DNA of 64,000 nt from Bolinopsis microptera (Eukaryota; Ctenophora; Tentaculata; Lobata; Bolinopsidae). Within the stretch, counting starts at the first letter, position 1, and each line of letters begins with the position of its first letter. Under the pieces are notes generated by a model, which saw only the letters and a list, made by a program, of their open reading frames with translations, was not told the origin of the DNA and made no database searches. The DNA lies in assembly GCF_026151205.1 (NCBI RefSeq), contig NC_087075.1, positions 13,274,628 to 13,338,627 on the forward strand. Direction: 5' to 3'. Positions 46,395 through 57,993 of the stretch are shown one piece after another. A program made the translations under genes and the position numbers.

Positions 46395-49300
46395 CTTTTT
46401 AGCTAAACAACGGGTTCATATCCATCGGAATATTCATCATGATGGAAATATAACTACTTTTGCATATGAACATTACCATAATTATAAGTGCATGAGTTAA
46501 ATTACCATGTTGCTTGATAGGGGGAGAATTTATTAATGTTATAAAAAGATTTTAAATTGCGTTGTTATAGCGCCGGAATTCATTGCTATCGATAGGAATA
46601 TTAACCTAACAAAAATTACCATACCACGTTAAATGACGTCAATTATCAATTAGTCATCTTACATTCAAAAGTAGACATAAGATCTGTCGAATTTTCAATT
46701 TAAAACTAAAAAATAGATGTTGTGTTGGTTTCATTGACGGTGGTATTGGTTTCATTGACGTTAGCTCATCCATTACTTTGTTCAAAAGTGACCATGTGAC
46801 AAAATGGAGGAATGTGGAAACATCAGAACGTTGTTGCTTGCCTTGCTATTATTTTAAAATTGGACACAATCTATAATAGATTTAAAGGCAATTTCCATGT
46901 ATTAGCTTGTTATATTTTATTTGAAAGATTAGTTTTATCAATTGTGGTTTCTATCAAATGGTAAAGAGAACATTCTCAACTTTCGTGTACAGCAAAGTAT
47001 GTTGCCAAATACGTCGAAAATACATGGAGTATGTGTTTTCAGTGAGTCATGGTGGACTCTTATTTCGTACCCTATTAATATATCTCATTATCAGCTGTAC
47101 TATAAAATAGGAATTGGAGGGCTCCAAGAATGTATGCTTGGTGTGGGACTATAAGGCTATATTAAGTGTTCCGTTCTCATTATTTATTAAAACATCTTAT
47201 TATTATGTCATTTCGACAGCCAAATTTTCTGTCAACAATTTCATAGACCCCTTCACCCAATTTTCAAACATAGCTCTAAAACATTAAATTCATATCAGTG
47301 TAGCACCTGTGCACTGCAACAGATTTTAATTTCCTTTCGAAATTGAAAACAAACTTTTAAATTTTAATAGAACTATAAACATTGCTTACTGGACAGCTCA
47401 CTGAATTCAGCCTGTCTTTCAGCCGCAGCTTCATTGTTTTTAAGCAGAAAAAGCCTGAGGTCCCCGCAGATAACTGAATGCTGATTCTGTCAACTACAAC
47501 TACATCTATAAAAAGCTGTTCAATGTTTTCTTGTAATCTCTCTCAAACGAGATTTGTTTCGAGGTATACAACGATTTACGTAAATGTGCAACTTTTTCTA
47601 TAAACATTGTCACAGTGAATCAGCTATGTTAAATGTTGTCCACAAAAAAGAGTATTGTGGTTGATGAAAACGATATCTCATCGTACTACGGAATATGGTT
47701 GTCGAGCAGGTCAACTAAGTGCTCTGTTTAGTCAAGCTCAGCGCCATTGTGTACTTTAAGAATGTAAACAGCAAAGAGACTATTTTCTCTAAATCAACTA
47801 TTGTCCAGCTCCAGCAGTTGTTTTTTACATAGTACTTCCTATTGTTTTGAATGCAAACACTTGTTCATCTGCAGTGGTCTCATTTGAACTACAAATCTTC
47901 TTTTAAACTGTTGTCGGTGTGGTTTTCTAAAACATCGTGTCAGGTTTTGAGGTCTGTTGAAGAATCTTTTGTGGTTTCAGGGTCGGTGATTTATTATGTA
48001 GCTAACAAATGTTAATACTTAATAGCAGTTGCTTTAAGTTTGATACCAGCTGAGTTGTCGGCAGGTTTATAGCAGCTAGTGTCCGCTACCACTTTGAATA
48101 AATCGCTTCACTCTGAAGTTCACTTGTGTTATACAGGGACTGATATCCTTACATTGATCATTTACTGCTTACGACTAGATCGCAAAGTTACGTCAAGTTC
48201 ATATTATCTCCACTGTGCTATGAAATTCATAGACACTTTCTAAGATAGTACGAGGGAGCTTCTATTGTTTATCTTTTCTATCGCAATTTGATATTTAGTC
48301 TATTAATAAGATGTGATTAGTCATTTTTGATTGTTTACGATGTTTATGTGATTAGGCAAAGCTAACAATCCAGTGATATTGGAACCGCGGTTGCGTACTT
48401 ACATTATTAAAGGTAAGAAAGAAATTGCCATGATTGAACCAAAAGAATTTTTTCGGACGTACAATTTTAGATAGCTATAAATATGCCCCTGAGGGCCTGC
48501 TTCGCTCTTTTCTCTGCTCACGCGTTAGTACTTTTAGTAGCCATCTTACGCCGCGCGCACGTGCGGTGTTCATTCACAAATATTACACTCGGCTTTTTTG
48601 TTGTAACTCTGTTCCGTTAATTTGTTTCGTTCCTCGACAAGGCAAGATAATTGACTAGTATTGTTGGCATTATAGTAAGCACATTTGAAGTGGCCAATGC
48701 TCAGTGACCTGACAGTCGTCCTAAAAAACTGATTAAGGGGGGGGGGGGTTTATTCAACGTTTAATATCACTCTTCTATTAATCCTCAAGTTTTAAATTAA
48801 TGTGAAAATGTACTTTTTTGTTTTAAATTAATGAACTTGTTTGTCGACCTTTTGAAGCTTGGTGACAGCGCTTTTGGTTTATTCCTTATGTAGACTTTAC
48901 AGAATTGTTTAGTTTTTAGAAAGACACATAGCATTCAGTAATTTTAAGCTTTACAAGCTTTTTGTTTGTGAATTTTCCTTCGTATTCGTGGGTAGTAAAC
49001 AGTTTTTTTAAAACCGTTGAAAGACCTGCGTGCCCATTAATAGAAAAAGAATGGTCGAAAGTTATTGATTAGTCAAAACTTGTAAAATGGATTGGGGATA
49101 ATTATGGAGGTCTTAAACCAATTCAGATTGCGATTTTAATTTTATAACAAGTAGTAAAGTAGTTTTCTTGTGTTGAGCCGTTACTGGGTAAAGTTGTTAA
49201 GAATAGTTTTCCAGGTAGACTGTAGTTGTTACTACAGGCGATAGACTTCGTCGCAATTTGCATTCGATCGAACGTTTTCGACAAGCTGCGACCACACTCT
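46395..49300. other. Right-arm intergenic, diverged copy
   Basis: Counterpart of 23420-26125 and 28341-28560, including the empty site of the left-arm LINE near 46600-46620. A run of 10 G at about 48738 is absent on the left. No exon supported. Confidence 0.5.
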
Positions 49301-49310
49301 GGGGCGTGAT

Positions 49311-49368
49311 CACGTGACCACACTCTGGGGCGTGATCACGTGACCACACTCTGGGGCGTGATCACGTG
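49311..49368. promoter_or_regulatory. Three CACGTG boxes in 26-bp repeats (right)
   Basis: CACGTG at 49311, 49337 and 49363, each in GGGGCGTGATCACGTGACCA. This is the counterpart of the two-box block upstream of the left gene copy. Here a 3.6-kb transposon separates it from exon 1 at 53089. Confidence 0.45.
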
Positions 49369-49904
49369 ATGATGACTCACATTCTAAAATTCATGATATT
49401 GATGTTTACGTTTTCCTACTTAGTTAGGGCAAGAATTGCTGTTTATGGGTCAATCTGTGAACAAATTCGTAACAAAGGTTTGTCTACAGGAATGTGTTGT
49501 CCATAGTCCCAGGAACCACCAAAAAAAACCGTCCAGCTGAAACTTTTGGGCAAAAATTTTTATAGTCATTTTTCTCCAGGAACCCATACGCCCCACCCCT
49601 AATATTGGTTATTCGGCTCCCGAAGGTCTTGAGATCTCCATAGGGGGTGCAAAATGACCGCAATGGCCACATTATGGCAGGCGAATGATAGTTTCAGAAC
49701 GATTGGAGCTTTATTTTTCGAAATAAATGGAATTTTTCGAATTTTTTCTCAATTTTATTGAAATTTCGAAAAAAAAAAACACCAAATTATTTTTAACGCT
49801 TATTTCAAATCTATTTAAAAACTTATCTACAAATAACAAATACGGTTAATCTAAAATGTGTATTCTCAGTAAGTACCATGACAATTATTAATACACAGTT
49901 AATA

Positions 49905-50078
49905 TTAATCAAAATTCGCTTGTTCTTCAGGTTCATCATGTCTAATGTTTGTGCAGTTCATACCATGGCATCGTCCACAAGCTGGCAAACAATTGAAGCC
50001 ATATTTCCTACATGAACATCTGAAAGTCAAACAGGCCTGTTCCACATCGACAGAACAGTTACAACATATAAGGTTCAT
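49905..50078 (-). pseudogene. Cys-rich C-terminal piece of transposon protein
   Basis: Minus-strand frame to a stop at 49905 with LICCNCSVDVEQACLTFRCS followed by CRKYGFNCLPACGRCHGMNC. The spacing of Cys resembles a single CXC (tesmin-like) zinc-binding motif, which I recall as the tail of a repetitive uncharacterised protein family in marine invertebrates; not verified. It lies 3' of the other piece in the same orientation, as expected for one gene. Confidence 0.65.
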
Positions 50079-50094
50079 ATGAGGAGGATAACTG

Positions 50095-51955
50095 AGGAGG
50101 AGGAGAAGGACTGAGGAGGAGAAGAGGGATCCAGGAGGAGAACCCAGGAGGAGGAGGAGGACTGAGGAGGAGGACTAAGGAGAAGGAAGACTGATGAGGA
50201 GGATGAGGAAGAGGGTGACTGGGAGAAGGACTGAGAAGGACTGAGGAGGAGAATGCGGACTGAGGAGGAGGAACCAGGAAAAGGAGGAGGAGGAGGACTA
50301 AAGAGGAGGACTGAGAAGGCGAAGGAGGACTGATGAGGAGGATGAGAATGAGGAGGAGGGTGACTGGGGGAGGACTGAGGAGGAGGGTGACTGGGGGAGG
50401 ACTGAGGAATATGAGGAAGACTGAGGAGGAGGAGGAAGAGGAGAAGGACTGAGGAGGAGAAGGACTGAGGAGGAGAAGGACTGAGGAGGAGAAGCAGGAG
50501 GAGGAGGACCCAGGAGGATGAGGACCCAGGAGGAGGACCCAGGAAAAGGCCCCAGGAGGAGAAGGAGGAGGACTGGGGAGAAGGAGGACTGTTGAGGACG
50601 AGGAGGAGTGAAAGAAGGACTGAGGAGGGGAGGAGAAGGAGGAATGAGGAGGATCAGGAAGACCCAGGAGGAGGAGGACCCAGGAGGAGGACCCAGGAGG
50701 AGGAGGAGGAGGACTGAGGAGGATGACTGAGGAGGAGGAGGACTGAGGAGGAGGAGGAGGACTGAGAAGGAGGAGGACTGAGGAGGAGGAGGACTGAGGA
50801 GGAGGAGGAGGAGGAGTGAATAGGAGGAGGAGGGGGACTGGGCAGGACTGAGGAGGAGGAGGACTGAGGAAAAGGATGAGGAGGAGGACTGAGAAGGAGG
50901 ACTGAGCTGAGGAGGAGGAATGAGGACTGAGGAGGAAGAGGAGGAGGATGAAGAGGAGGTGGACCTAAGAGGAGGAGGTCCCAGGAGGAGGACCCAGGAG
51001 GAGGACTCAGGAGGAGGAGGAGGATGACTGAGGAGGAGGACTGAGGAGTACTGAGGAGGATCGCTGAGGAGGATGGCTGAGGAGGATGGCTGAGGAGGAT
51101 GGCTGAGGAGGATGACTGAGGAGGATGACTGAGAGGGAGGAGGAGGAGGACTGAGGAGGAGGAGGAGAAAGAGGACCCAGGAGGAGGACTCAGGAGAAAA
51201 AGGAGGAGGAGGACTCAGAAGGAGGAATGAGGAGGACTCAGAAGGAGGAATGAGAAGGAGGAGAACTGTTAACGGGTGATACTCGTAAAATATCTGTCCA
51301 ACTCGGCGCGCGTCCTGGTAGGTTGTAAACCTACAAGAGAACTGAGGAGGAGGAGGAGGAGGACTGAATAGGAGGAGGAGGGGGACTGGGGGAGGACTGA
51401 GGAGGAGGAGGACTGACGAGAAGGATGAGGAGGAGGACTGAGGACTGAGGAGGAAGAGGAGGAGGATGAAGAGGAGGAGGAGGACCCAGGAGGGGGAGGA
51501 CTGAGGAGGATGATGAGGACTGCAGAGGAGGAGGACTGAGGAGGATGGCTGAGGAGGATGACTGAGAGGGAGGGGGAGGAGGAGGAGGAGGACTCAGGAG
51601 GAGGACTCAGGAGGACTGAGAAGGAGGAGGACTGAGGAGAACTGAGGAGGATGAGGAGGAGGACTGAATAGAAGGAGGAGGAGGGGGACTGGGGGGAGGA
51701 CTGAGGAGGAGGACTGAAGAGGACTGAGGAGAAGGATGAGGAGGAGGACTGAGGAGAAGGACTGAGGACTGAGGAGGAAGAGGAGGAGGATGAAGAGGAG
51801 GAGGATGAAGAGGAGGAGGATGAAGAGGAGGAGGAGGAGGACTCAGGAGGAGGACCCAGGAGGAGGACTCAGGAGGAGGATGACTGAGGAGGTGGAAGAG
51901 GAGGAGGAGGAGGAGGAGGAGGAGGAGGAGGAGGAGGAGGAAGAGGAGGAAGCAT
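50095..51955. repeat. ~1.9-kb GGA-rich simple-sequence tract
   Basis: Imperfect GGAGGA/CTGAGGAGGAGGAC microsatellite, almost pure purine on the plus strand. It is broken once, at about 51265-51340, by ~75 bp of mixed sequence with the palindrome TAGGTTGTAAACCTA. Long open frames over it are low-complexity artefacts. Confidence 0.95.
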
Positions 51956-52100
51956 CTAAATGTTATTTCAATTTTTGTTATTTTTTGTCCGTTTTTGTCC
52001 GTTTTTGTCCGCTTTATTTTTTGTCCGTTTTGAAAATATGGCTGCCAAACAGACAAAAACGGACAAAAAACATGATCCCCCCCCCCCCCTTTAGAAGCAG

Positions 52101-52590
52101 AGTTATTTTCTCTGATAGATCCTGAATAGATTTAGTCTTAAAGTTAACACCTATATTTTCGTTCACACATTTGTTGATGTAACCTTCCAAGTCTACTAGT
52201 TCCTCGTCGTAAACTTCTTCCTCTATAATGAAACAACAAAGAGCGGCGTCGATCAGAAAGTGGGCTCTCAACGCTTTATAGTAAGATCCTCCATCCGATA
52301 TATGCGTGACGTCTCCAGGATACACGAGTTTGATGAGCTCCTCTAAACCAGAGTCTGCCATTATATAGCCTATGCAGCCAAGAAAACTCGTGAGAGTGTG
52401 GAAGCCCCCAACCCTGATCACAATAGGCATCCCAGTTTCCAGTACTATTCGGGTGGCCTTAATCCACAATGGCAAATCGAATGTGATTATCATCGGCTCA
52501 CTGTAGGATAACTTAAGACATTCAACCAGAGTAGCATGTACCGTCGAATAGCTGTCTGGGGGTTGGTCAATAATCTGTTGTTTGTTAGTT
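52101..52590 (-). pseudogene. N-terminal piece of transposon protein
   Basis: About 160 residues in one minus-strand frame from just inside the right TIR. Blocks: QQIIDQPPDSYSTVHATLVE, MIITFDLPLWIKATRIVLE, RVGGFHTLTSFLGCIGYIMA, SGLEELIKLVYPGDVTHISD, YKALRAHFLIDAALCC. I recognise the TFD.PLW/K, RLGGFH and GxIGxIMAxSGL pattern from an uncharacterised repetitive protein family; from memory, unverified. The frame ends in a G run and spacer repeats (TTTTTGTCCG) before the GGA tract, so the middle of the protein is missing. Whether it is a transposase or cargo cannot be told. Confidence 0.65.
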
Positions 52591-53088
52591 AACCTTGATA
52601 TTTGTTAATTGAAGTTATTTCCCGAGTAAGATTTGAAATAAGCGTTAAAAATAATTTGGTGTATTTTTTTCGAAATTTTAATAAAATTGAGAAAAATTTC
52701 GAAAAATTCCATTTATTTCGAAAAAATAAAGCCCCAATCGTTCTGAAACTATCATTCGCCTGCCATAATGTGGCCATTGCGGTCATTTTGCACCCCCTAT
52801 GGAGATCTCAAGACCTTCGGGAGCCGAATAACCAATATTAGGGGTGGGGCGTATGGGTTCCTGGAGAAAAATGACTATAAAAATTTTTGCCCAAAAGTTT
52901 CAGCTGGACGGTTTTTTTTGGTGGTTCCTGGGACTATGGACAACACATTCCAGTAGACAAACCTTTGTTACGAATTTGTTCACAGAAAAATCAACTCTTG
53001 CCCTAACTAACTGGCGATCAATTGAAGATAATTCTATTCATCATTTTCTGATGTACTCAAAGTGTTTTAGCATCTTAGTTCACAAGAA

Positions 53089-55925
53089 ATGGTAGCAGAA
53101 GAATGCGTGAAAACTTCAAGGCTCCGCCCGCAGACAAACCCACTCTGGAGGTAATTTGAATATGTAATTTGAATATGTAATTTGTCATTTGAATGTGCAT
53201 GTGATACGATTATCCTATAATTTGCACCTCAGTGACTAAGTTAGTGCTGCTCAATGTGTCATGTAGTTGAAGTATTGCCGTTATTGCTTGTATCTTCTGA
53301 GATATCATGAACAGATTGTCGATATTGAAATCAGTCACCTAGCCAGCAATGAGGCAGGGCAGGCGAAACCTCCCGATTGCCTGCCCTGACAATATTTCCT
53401 ATAAAGCTTACACATGTCTCTGAGATTATTCCTGTGATCAGGATGCCGGATAATGTGGCAAAATGCTTCGATTTTCTCAAAAATTCCGGAGGCTCCGCCG
53501 GGGCTCGCCTGTCATGGCAGACAATACTGAGAAAAGTTAATTAAATTTCGCGGTTTATGAATCATTGTTCTGCAGTGTGGATGACTCAGAAAATCATGTG
53601 GCATTTGTGATTCTAAATATCTAATAGCGACTTTGAACAGTCGGCGACAGCATGTTGATGATGACATTCAGTTTATTGATATCCGGTTCTGATGTAATCA
53701 ATTCAAAGTTTTTAAATTAACTAAATGCATTTAAATAGTTTAGTCGGTCGGATCAATAAATCCCTTCCTTGAATTTTTTCGCGTTGAAAACTAGTCTTGA
53801 CCATTGTTTCTGCGGATTTGAGGCTACCTTCAAAATATTCTCCCGATGACGTAAGATTTCTCGACGAAGTTTCTCTTTTCGATTAATTACATTGTCTCGA
53901 CAGAGTTAACGTCAGAATCAAAGTGATCGGGGTAATATATTGGAAGTAGGCTAGTATGAGATCAGAACTGATTGTACCATAATACGACGTAGATTGCTGC
54001 GTGAACTGATCGAATTTTATAAACGTTTTTGGTAAGATTTTCCAATAAACGTTTTATTGTTAGTTTAATAACTACTACTTTTTTCAGACAACTGAGCATA
54101 GACGGCCAGAACAACCGAGAAGTTCAAGTCAACTTGATAATCGACCAATTTAAAAATGGCTGCAACTTGAAAAGTAAAGGTAATCATCTATCTTTACAGG
54201 GCCAATTTGGGATTATTAATCGGTGTACGAAATTTTTCCCTATCACTGGGAGTTTTTTAGTAATTACTTATACAAAGACTTAAGACCTGTGCACATTGAC
54301 ATAGCAGAATTTGAGTAAAAAAAACTTGGTTGTTCTCATTTTGCTCTAAAATAAACTTAAAATAAAGCTACTCCTCACAGCAGGTTCGCCGACAAGGAAA
54401 CAGCCAGCTGAAACCAAATCAGATCTCATGTGCAGAAAACTTAGAGACAAACTATATATGGTAAGAGTAAATTATGTTGAAATTATGTTATTTGATAGAT
54501 TTACAACCTATCAATAATTTGTAATTTTATTTTGCAAAATATTGGTGAAGATTTAGATTAAGTGCACATTAATGATTAACGTTTCAGGTTCACCTACAGA
54601 ATGAAAAAATGAAGCCCGAAAGAAAGTTTTACTTCATTGCCCAGTAAGTTTAAAATCCCATTTTCCAAATCTAAAATTACGGCCAGTTGGTAGATCACCG
54701 ACTGGCTATAAGCCGGCTACTAACCGGCTATAAGCCGGCTTATAGCCGGCTACAATTTTTATAGCCGGCTATAAGCCGGCTTATAGCCGGTTAGTAGCCG
54801 CTTACATTTGTTGTTGAGCGACGGCTATTAGCCGGTTATAAGCCTGCTATTAGCCGTTTTGGTATTAAAAGTGGTTATAAGCCGGCTATAAGCCGGTTAT
54901 AAGATATTAACTCAACTACATCGTACTGAACGATAGTCAGGAGCCGGCTATAAGAAATTCAGTGAAAACGGCTATTAGCCGGTTATAAGCCGGTTATTAG
55001 CCGTTTAGGTATCGAAAGTGGTTATAAGCCGGCTATAAGCCGGCTATAAGCCGGTTATAAGATATTAACTCAGTTCAGTACGATGAAGTTAAGTTAATAT
55101 CTTATAACCGGCTTATAGCCGGCTTATAACCACTTTCGATACCTAAACGGCTAATAGCCGGCTTATAACCGGCTAATAGCCGTTTTCGCTGAATTTCTTA
55201 TAGCCGGCTCCTGACTATCGTTCAGTACGATGAAGTTGAGTTAATATCTTATAACCGGCTTATAGCCGGCTTATAACCACTTTCGATACCTAAACGGCTA
55301 ATAGCCGGCTTATAACCGGCTAATAGCCGTTTTCACTGAATTTCTTATAGCCGATACCTAAACGGCTAATAGCCGGCTTATAACCGGCTAATAGCCGTCG
55401 CTCAACAACAAATGTAAGCGGCTACTAACCGGCTATAAGCCGGCTTATAGCCGGCTATAAAAATTGTAGCCGGCTATAAGCCGGTTTATAGCCAGCTTAT
55501 AACCGGCTTATAGCCGGTCGGTGATCTACCAATTTCCCAAAATTACCACCAGCATTTTCTTGTGTACTGCAGAAGGTCGCAAAAAAACCCAACACCTGGA
55601 ACTTAACCTCTTTATAATTTATATATCTGAATTCCCTGTACTGCTAACAATATCATGTTCTGATTTGCTACTTATATAATAGCTGACACAATTATTAATC
55701 GATAAACTGCTATATAAAATGTGACTTTATTTATTTCTTCAGAGAGGTAGGAAGGAAGCGACAACGATAAACTGCTATATAAAATGTGACTTTATTTATT
55801 TCTTCAGAGAGGTAGGAAGGAAGCGACAACGTCCCATATCCTGCACCACGACCACCAGCACTCTCAACAGACTAAACTCCTCCTCCTCCACCAGCAGTCA
55901 GCGACACTACCCTTCTAACGGTTAG
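53089..55925 (+). CDS. Five-exon gene of unknown family (right copy, 135 aa)
   Basis: Plus-strand exons 53089-53150, 54088-54179, 54381-54460, 54588-54643, 55808-55925; GT..AG throughout, phases 2,1,0,2, total 136 codons with stop. The protein equals the left copy except for lack of three residues in exon 3 (PKS), two fewer residues in the Ser run, and single replacements such as N for H in exon 2. Exon 5 is preceded by a 65-bp tandem duplication that doubles its acceptor; only the downstream acceptor keeps the full exon. Intron 4 carries a foldback element. The stop codon lies at the first bases of the compound minisatellite. The 3.6-kb TIR element sits 80 bp upstream of the ATG. Confidence 0.65.
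54681..55538. mobile_element. Foldback element of GCCGGCTATAAGCCGG repeats
   Basis: An 858-bp insertion in intron 4 of the right gene copy, bounded by the 8-bp duplication AAAATTAC (54673-54680, 55539-55546). The left arm has the uninterrupted site near 20891-20905. Ends share TTGGTAGATCACCGAC. The whole element is one near-perfect palindrome centred near 55085, itself built from short palindromes of GGCTATAAGCCGGCTTATAG type. The 8-bp duplication suggests hAT-type mobilisation. No coding capacity. Confidence 0.88.
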
Positions 55926-56945
55926 TCCTGTTTAGTCTAGTGGTTACTAGTGGTTACTAGTGGTTACTTATACTAGTGGTTACTAGTGGTTACTAGTGGT
56001 TACTAGTGGTTACTAGTGGTTACTAGTGGTTACCAGCAGTCAGCGACACTACCCTTCTAACGGTTAGTCCTGTTTAGTCTAGTGGTTACTAGTGGTTACT
56101 AGTGGTTACTAGTGGTTACTAGTGGTTACTAGTGGTTACTAGTGGTTACTAGTGGTTACTAGTGGTTACTAGTGGTTACTAGTGGTTACTAGTGGTTACT
56201 AGTGGTTACTAGTGGTTACTTATACTAGTGGTTACTAGTGGTTACTAGTGGTTACTAGTGGTTACTAGTGGTTACTAGTGGTTACTAGTGGTTACTAGTG
56301 GTTACTAGTGGTTACTTATACTAGTGGTTACTAGTGGTTACTAGTGGTTACTAGTGGTTACTAGTGGTTACTTATACTAGTGGTTACTAGTGGTTACTAG
56401 TGGTTACTAGTGGTTACTAGTGGTTACTAGTGGTTACCAGCAGTCAGCGACACTACCCTTCTAACGGTTAGTCCTGTTTAGTCTAGTGGTTACTAGTGGT
56501 TACTAGTGGTTACTAGTGGTTACTAGTGGTTACTATTGGTTACTAGTGGTTACTAGTGGTTACTAGTGGTTACTTATACTAGTGGTTACTAGTGGTTACT
56601 AGTGGTTACTAGTGGTTACTAGTGGTTACTTATACTAGTGGTTACTAGTGGTTACTAGTGGTTACTAGTGGTTACTAGTGGTTACTAGTGGTTACCAGCA
56701 GTCAGCGACACTACCCTTCTAACGGTTAGTCCTGTTTAGTCTAGTGGTTACTAGTGGTTACTAGTGGTTACTAGTGGTTACTAGTGGTTACTAGTGGTTA
56801 CTAGTGGTTACTAGTGGTTACTAGTGGTTACTAGTGGTTACTAGTGGTTACTAGTGGTTACTAGTGGTTACTAGTGGTTACCAGCAGTCAGCGACACTAC
56901 CCTTCTAACGGTTAGTCCTGTTTAGTCCTGTTTAGTCTTTTAATA
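55888..56945. repeat. Compound minisatellite downstream of five-exon gene (right)
   Basis: Runs of the 10-bp unit AGTGGTTACT, some with an extra TATACT, punctuated by four to five copies of the block CCAGCAGTCAGCGACACTAC plus CCTTCTAACGGTTAGTCCTG. The first block is the genuine coding end of exon 5. The arrangement of blocks differs from the left-arm array. Confidence 0.93.
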
Positions 56946-57993
56946 TAAATACCTCACCCTAAATACACCAGCGTGTCATATTATAGCCTATAGGTCATAT
57001 GATGTTGCCTGTTGGGGAAGTAATTTATCTTTCGTGATTTATATTTGATGCAAGATTAACGTTGATCTTGGACGCGAAGAGGATTAAGTCTCTTCGGACA
57101 ACAATCTTGTCATAACATTATTAGTACTTTCTTTCTACGATAATCTTATGATATATTACAATATAGCGTAGTTATAAGTAGTTGTGAAATTAGCTTGATA
57201 TTGATGATAAATCTAATAATTTCCCTAAACATCGTACAAAACACGGTAACTACCAGGAAATTAACGAATTCTCCTTAGCTAAGTCAATAAGTCCCGCCTG
57301 GTTTTCTGCGTGCTGTAAATAAATTGAATTTCTCGTGAGTTTGTTTCCACACGTGACTCTCACAAGTTGAACCGTTTCAAAATGCCATATTGTTGGAGAT
57401 AAAAGCTTTTCATATAAAGTTCTAACCGATAAGTTGAAACAATTGTCCTACCCGCAGACTCGTAGTCGTACGTCACAGCGCTTAAACAGGACCAAACTTC
57501 GACCAAACAGCTTATTCAATATTTGACCAAGATGTGATCAAATTGCATGTTGTTTTCGTTTCACTTGACCGTACTTAGGGCCTCAATCTTAAATTTAAAT
57601 TTAAAGATTTAAGAATGAACGTATTTGAGCCATAATCTAATTTTAGGACGCCTTGGTAAAGCCGAAAAGGTCACAGTTGACATAGTTAGTAGTTACTGTT
57701 GGGATATTGTTTATAATTTTGTATAATTTTGTAATATTCTTTATTCTCTTATCGGCTCCTAGCTACATAAACAGTAATCTCTTATTCACCTTTTCTGGTA
57801 ATCAAAACTCGTTAAAGGACGATTAAGATATATCGTTGCATATTGAGTATGATACACCGTTTCCATGGTATTGTTAGAAGATCCAGAACTTTGAACTTTC
57901 TAGTACTATTGTTTCTTCCTTTAGTCAGTCAGGGCTCACTATTCGCAGCCTATCACTTTGTTTTGAAGATATACCTTTTCCTCGTCCCAGAAA
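56946..57993. other. Intergenic in right arm
   Basis: Near-identical to 18117-19170. No exon identified. Confidence 0.5.

Larger units (their letters stand above)
49421..53009 (-). mobile_element. 3.6-kb TIR transposon (right arm only)
   Basis: Terminal inverted repeats of ~390 bp (49421-49811 and 52629-53009, about 95% alike by eye), ends TAGTTAGGGCAAGA. The 3-bp target duplication ACT (49418-49420, 53010-53012) is proven by the uninterrupted left-arm site near 23296-23310 (reverse complement CCTACTGGCG). Between the TIRs on the minus strand lie two pieces of one protein family, 52590-52101 and 50078-49905, separated by a ~1.9-kb GGA-rich tract. A 3-bp duplication occurs in several TIR superfamilies (CACTA, Harbinger-like), but the TAGTTAGGG ends fit none I can name. 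A short relative lies at 35622-35821. Confidence 0.85.

Noticed and set aside
51607-52125. Long open frames over the GGA tract on both strands
   Set aside because: Low-complexity Glu-Glu-Glu or Pro/Ser/Leu translations of a simple repeat; no sign of a gene.
49484-52956. 62-residue frame beginning MWPLRSFCTPYG found twice
   Set aside because: It is simply the two terminal inverted repeats of one transposon; no evidence that TIRs are translated.
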